This document shows positions 7,203 through 7,750 of a DNA stretch of 7,750 nucleotides, in pieces. Numbering within the stretch: position 1 is the first letter of the stretch; each line of letters opens with the position of its first letter. The notes under the pieces were generated by a model that saw only the letters and a program-made list of their open reading frames with translations, was not told the DNA's origin and ran no database searches. The DNA lies in assembly GCA_031287395.1 (NCBI GenBank), contig JAITTA010000189.1, forward strand, positions 1-7,750, written 5' to 3'. The DNA comes from Dysgonamonadaceae bacterium. Lineage in GTDB: Bacteria > Bacteroidota > Bacteroidia > Bacteroidales > Azobacteroidaceae. A program made the translations under genes and the position numbers.

Positions 7203-7233
7203 TTTGTTTCATGTGAAGTAATTGTTATTTTTG
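7203..7233 (+). promoter_or_regulatory. Bacteroidota-type promoter for the zap operon
   Basis: A -33 box TTTG (7203-7206) and a -7 box TATTTTTG (7226-7233) are separated by exactly 19 bp, as in the ugd promoter. Transcription would begin near 7237-7241, leaving a leader of only about 10-15 nt before the ATG at 7252. A GGAG (7244-7247) four bases before that ATG gives this gene a Shine-Dalgarno-like site, which the other genes in the window lack. Confidence 0.75.
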
Positions 7234-7251
7234 TGAGCAATTTGGAGTACT

Positions 7252-7545
7252 ATGACTGATGCTCAGAAAAAAACGTTGACGGAATTTGAAGCGAGAGTTC
7301 GGCAATTAATGTTTATGTATGAGACGCTTAAACTTGAAAATGCCGCACTGGAACAACGAGTTTCCGAAAAAAATGAAGAATTGCGTTTGGCATCCGAAGA
7401 AATAAAGTCATTGAAAGCCAAATACGACAATTTGAAAATGGCTCGAATTATAGCTGTCCGTCAGGACGATTTTAAGGGAGCCAAACAAAGATTGTCGAAG
7501 TTAGTGCGAGAAGTCGAAAAATGCATCGCTTTACTAAATGAATGA
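7252..7545 (+). CDS. Small coiled-coil protein upstream of zapA (ZapB-like by position and shape)
   Basis: This 97-residue protein has no signal peptide or membrane segment and so is cytoplasmic. Residues about 7-62 are a continuous charged helix with heptad-like leucines (LKLENAALEQRVSEKNEELR and onward), predicted to form a parallel or antiparallel coiled coil. The C-terminal part RLSKLVREVEKCIALLNE looks like a second short amphipathic helix; I recall related endings in small proteins encoded before zapA in Bacteroidales. Its stop codon overlaps the zapA start (ATGA, 7542-7545), so the two are probably translationally coupled. By analogy with the E. coli ZapA-ZapB pair, a role as a Z-ring-associated partner of ZapA is plausible. 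That is inferred from position, size and coiled coil, not from recognised sequence homology to ZapB. The start is supported by GGAG four bases upstream. Confidence 0.85.
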   Translation: MTDAQKKTLTEFEARVRQLMFMYETLKLENAALEQRVSEKNEELRLASEEIKSLKAKYDNLKMARIIAVRQDDFKGAKQRLSKLVREVEKCIALLNE

Positions 7546-7750
7546 AAGTCAATGCAATGAACGATGAATTAGGAATACAAGTCAATATCGGACGTAAGGT
7601 GTACCGGCTTCGTTGTAAGAGAAGTGAAGAACAGCTTTACAGGATTGCGGTAAGACAAATAAATGATAAGATCCTTCAGTACCAGTCTAATTATAACAAG
7701 GGTATGGAGGTGAGTGATTTATTGGCGATGGTGGCTCTTCATTTTTCGTT
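7542..7750 (+). CDS. zapA: Cell division protein ZapA, N-terminal part (right end cut by window)
   Basis: The first 69 or so codons of a ZapA-family protein, which binds FtsZ and bundles its filaments at the division site. The start of the family is recognisable: QVNIGRKVYRLRC (first beta strands), SEEQLYRIAVRQINDKI (helix 1), then the long helix reaching VSDLLAMVALHFS, which matches the LAMAAL-x-F-type motif of ZapA proteins. Two in-frame ATGs are possible: 7542, overlapping the preceding TGA as ATGA, and 7557 (MNDELGIQ), which better matches where the family usually begins. The overlap at 7542 favours translational coupling to the coiled-coil gene. Both choices lie in the same operon. The protein is cut at the right edge after about two thirds of the usual length of about 95-110 residues. 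Confidence 0.88.
   Translation, partial: MKVNAMNDELGIQVNIGRKVYRLRCKRSEEQLYRIAVRQINDKILQYQSNYNKGMEVSDLLAMVALHFS

Overview
The window reads as chromosomal DNA of a Bacteroidota bacterium, most likely of the order Bacteroidales. Two intergenic gaps carry the phylum-specific promoter pattern TTTG-N19-TAnnTTTG, start codons mostly lack a Shine-Dalgarno sequence, coding GC is moderate, and a ZapA gene preceded by a small coiled-coil gene is a familiar Bacteroidales arrangement. The species cannot be fixed from the sequence. All genes lie on the + strand.

Positions 1-5729 hold the distal part of a tripartite efflux locus: the C-terminal third of an RND inner-membrane permease (cut by the left edge), a complete TolC-type outer-membrane factor, and a second complete RND permease that is clearly different from the first. 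No periplasmic adaptor gene is visible; it is presumably upstream of base 1. The order permease - outer-membrane factor - permease is compatible with one operon. Simple or palindromic repeats sit at each junction and inside the second permease: an 8-bp A-rich repeat over the first stop codon, a 31-bp tandem duplication that runs into the tolC-like start codon, a 16-bp near-identical stretch at the starts of both later genes, and a purine-rich palindromic segment translated in-frame in the second permease.

Positions 5730-7146 hold a monocistronic-looking UDP-glucose 6-dehydrogenase gene with its own promoter. It makes UDP-glucuronate for surface polysaccharides and has no evident functional tie to the efflux genes.

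Positions 7147-7750 begin a cell-division operon: a promoter, a 97-residue coiled-coil protein (ZapB-like by position and shape only), and zapA, which overlaps the preceding stop codon by ATGA and runs off the right edge.

I see no mobile element, CRISPR array, tRNA or rRNA. No gene-free stretch exceeds about 105 bases. The genes belong to known families; the less ordinary content is the repeat structure embedded in the efflux locus.
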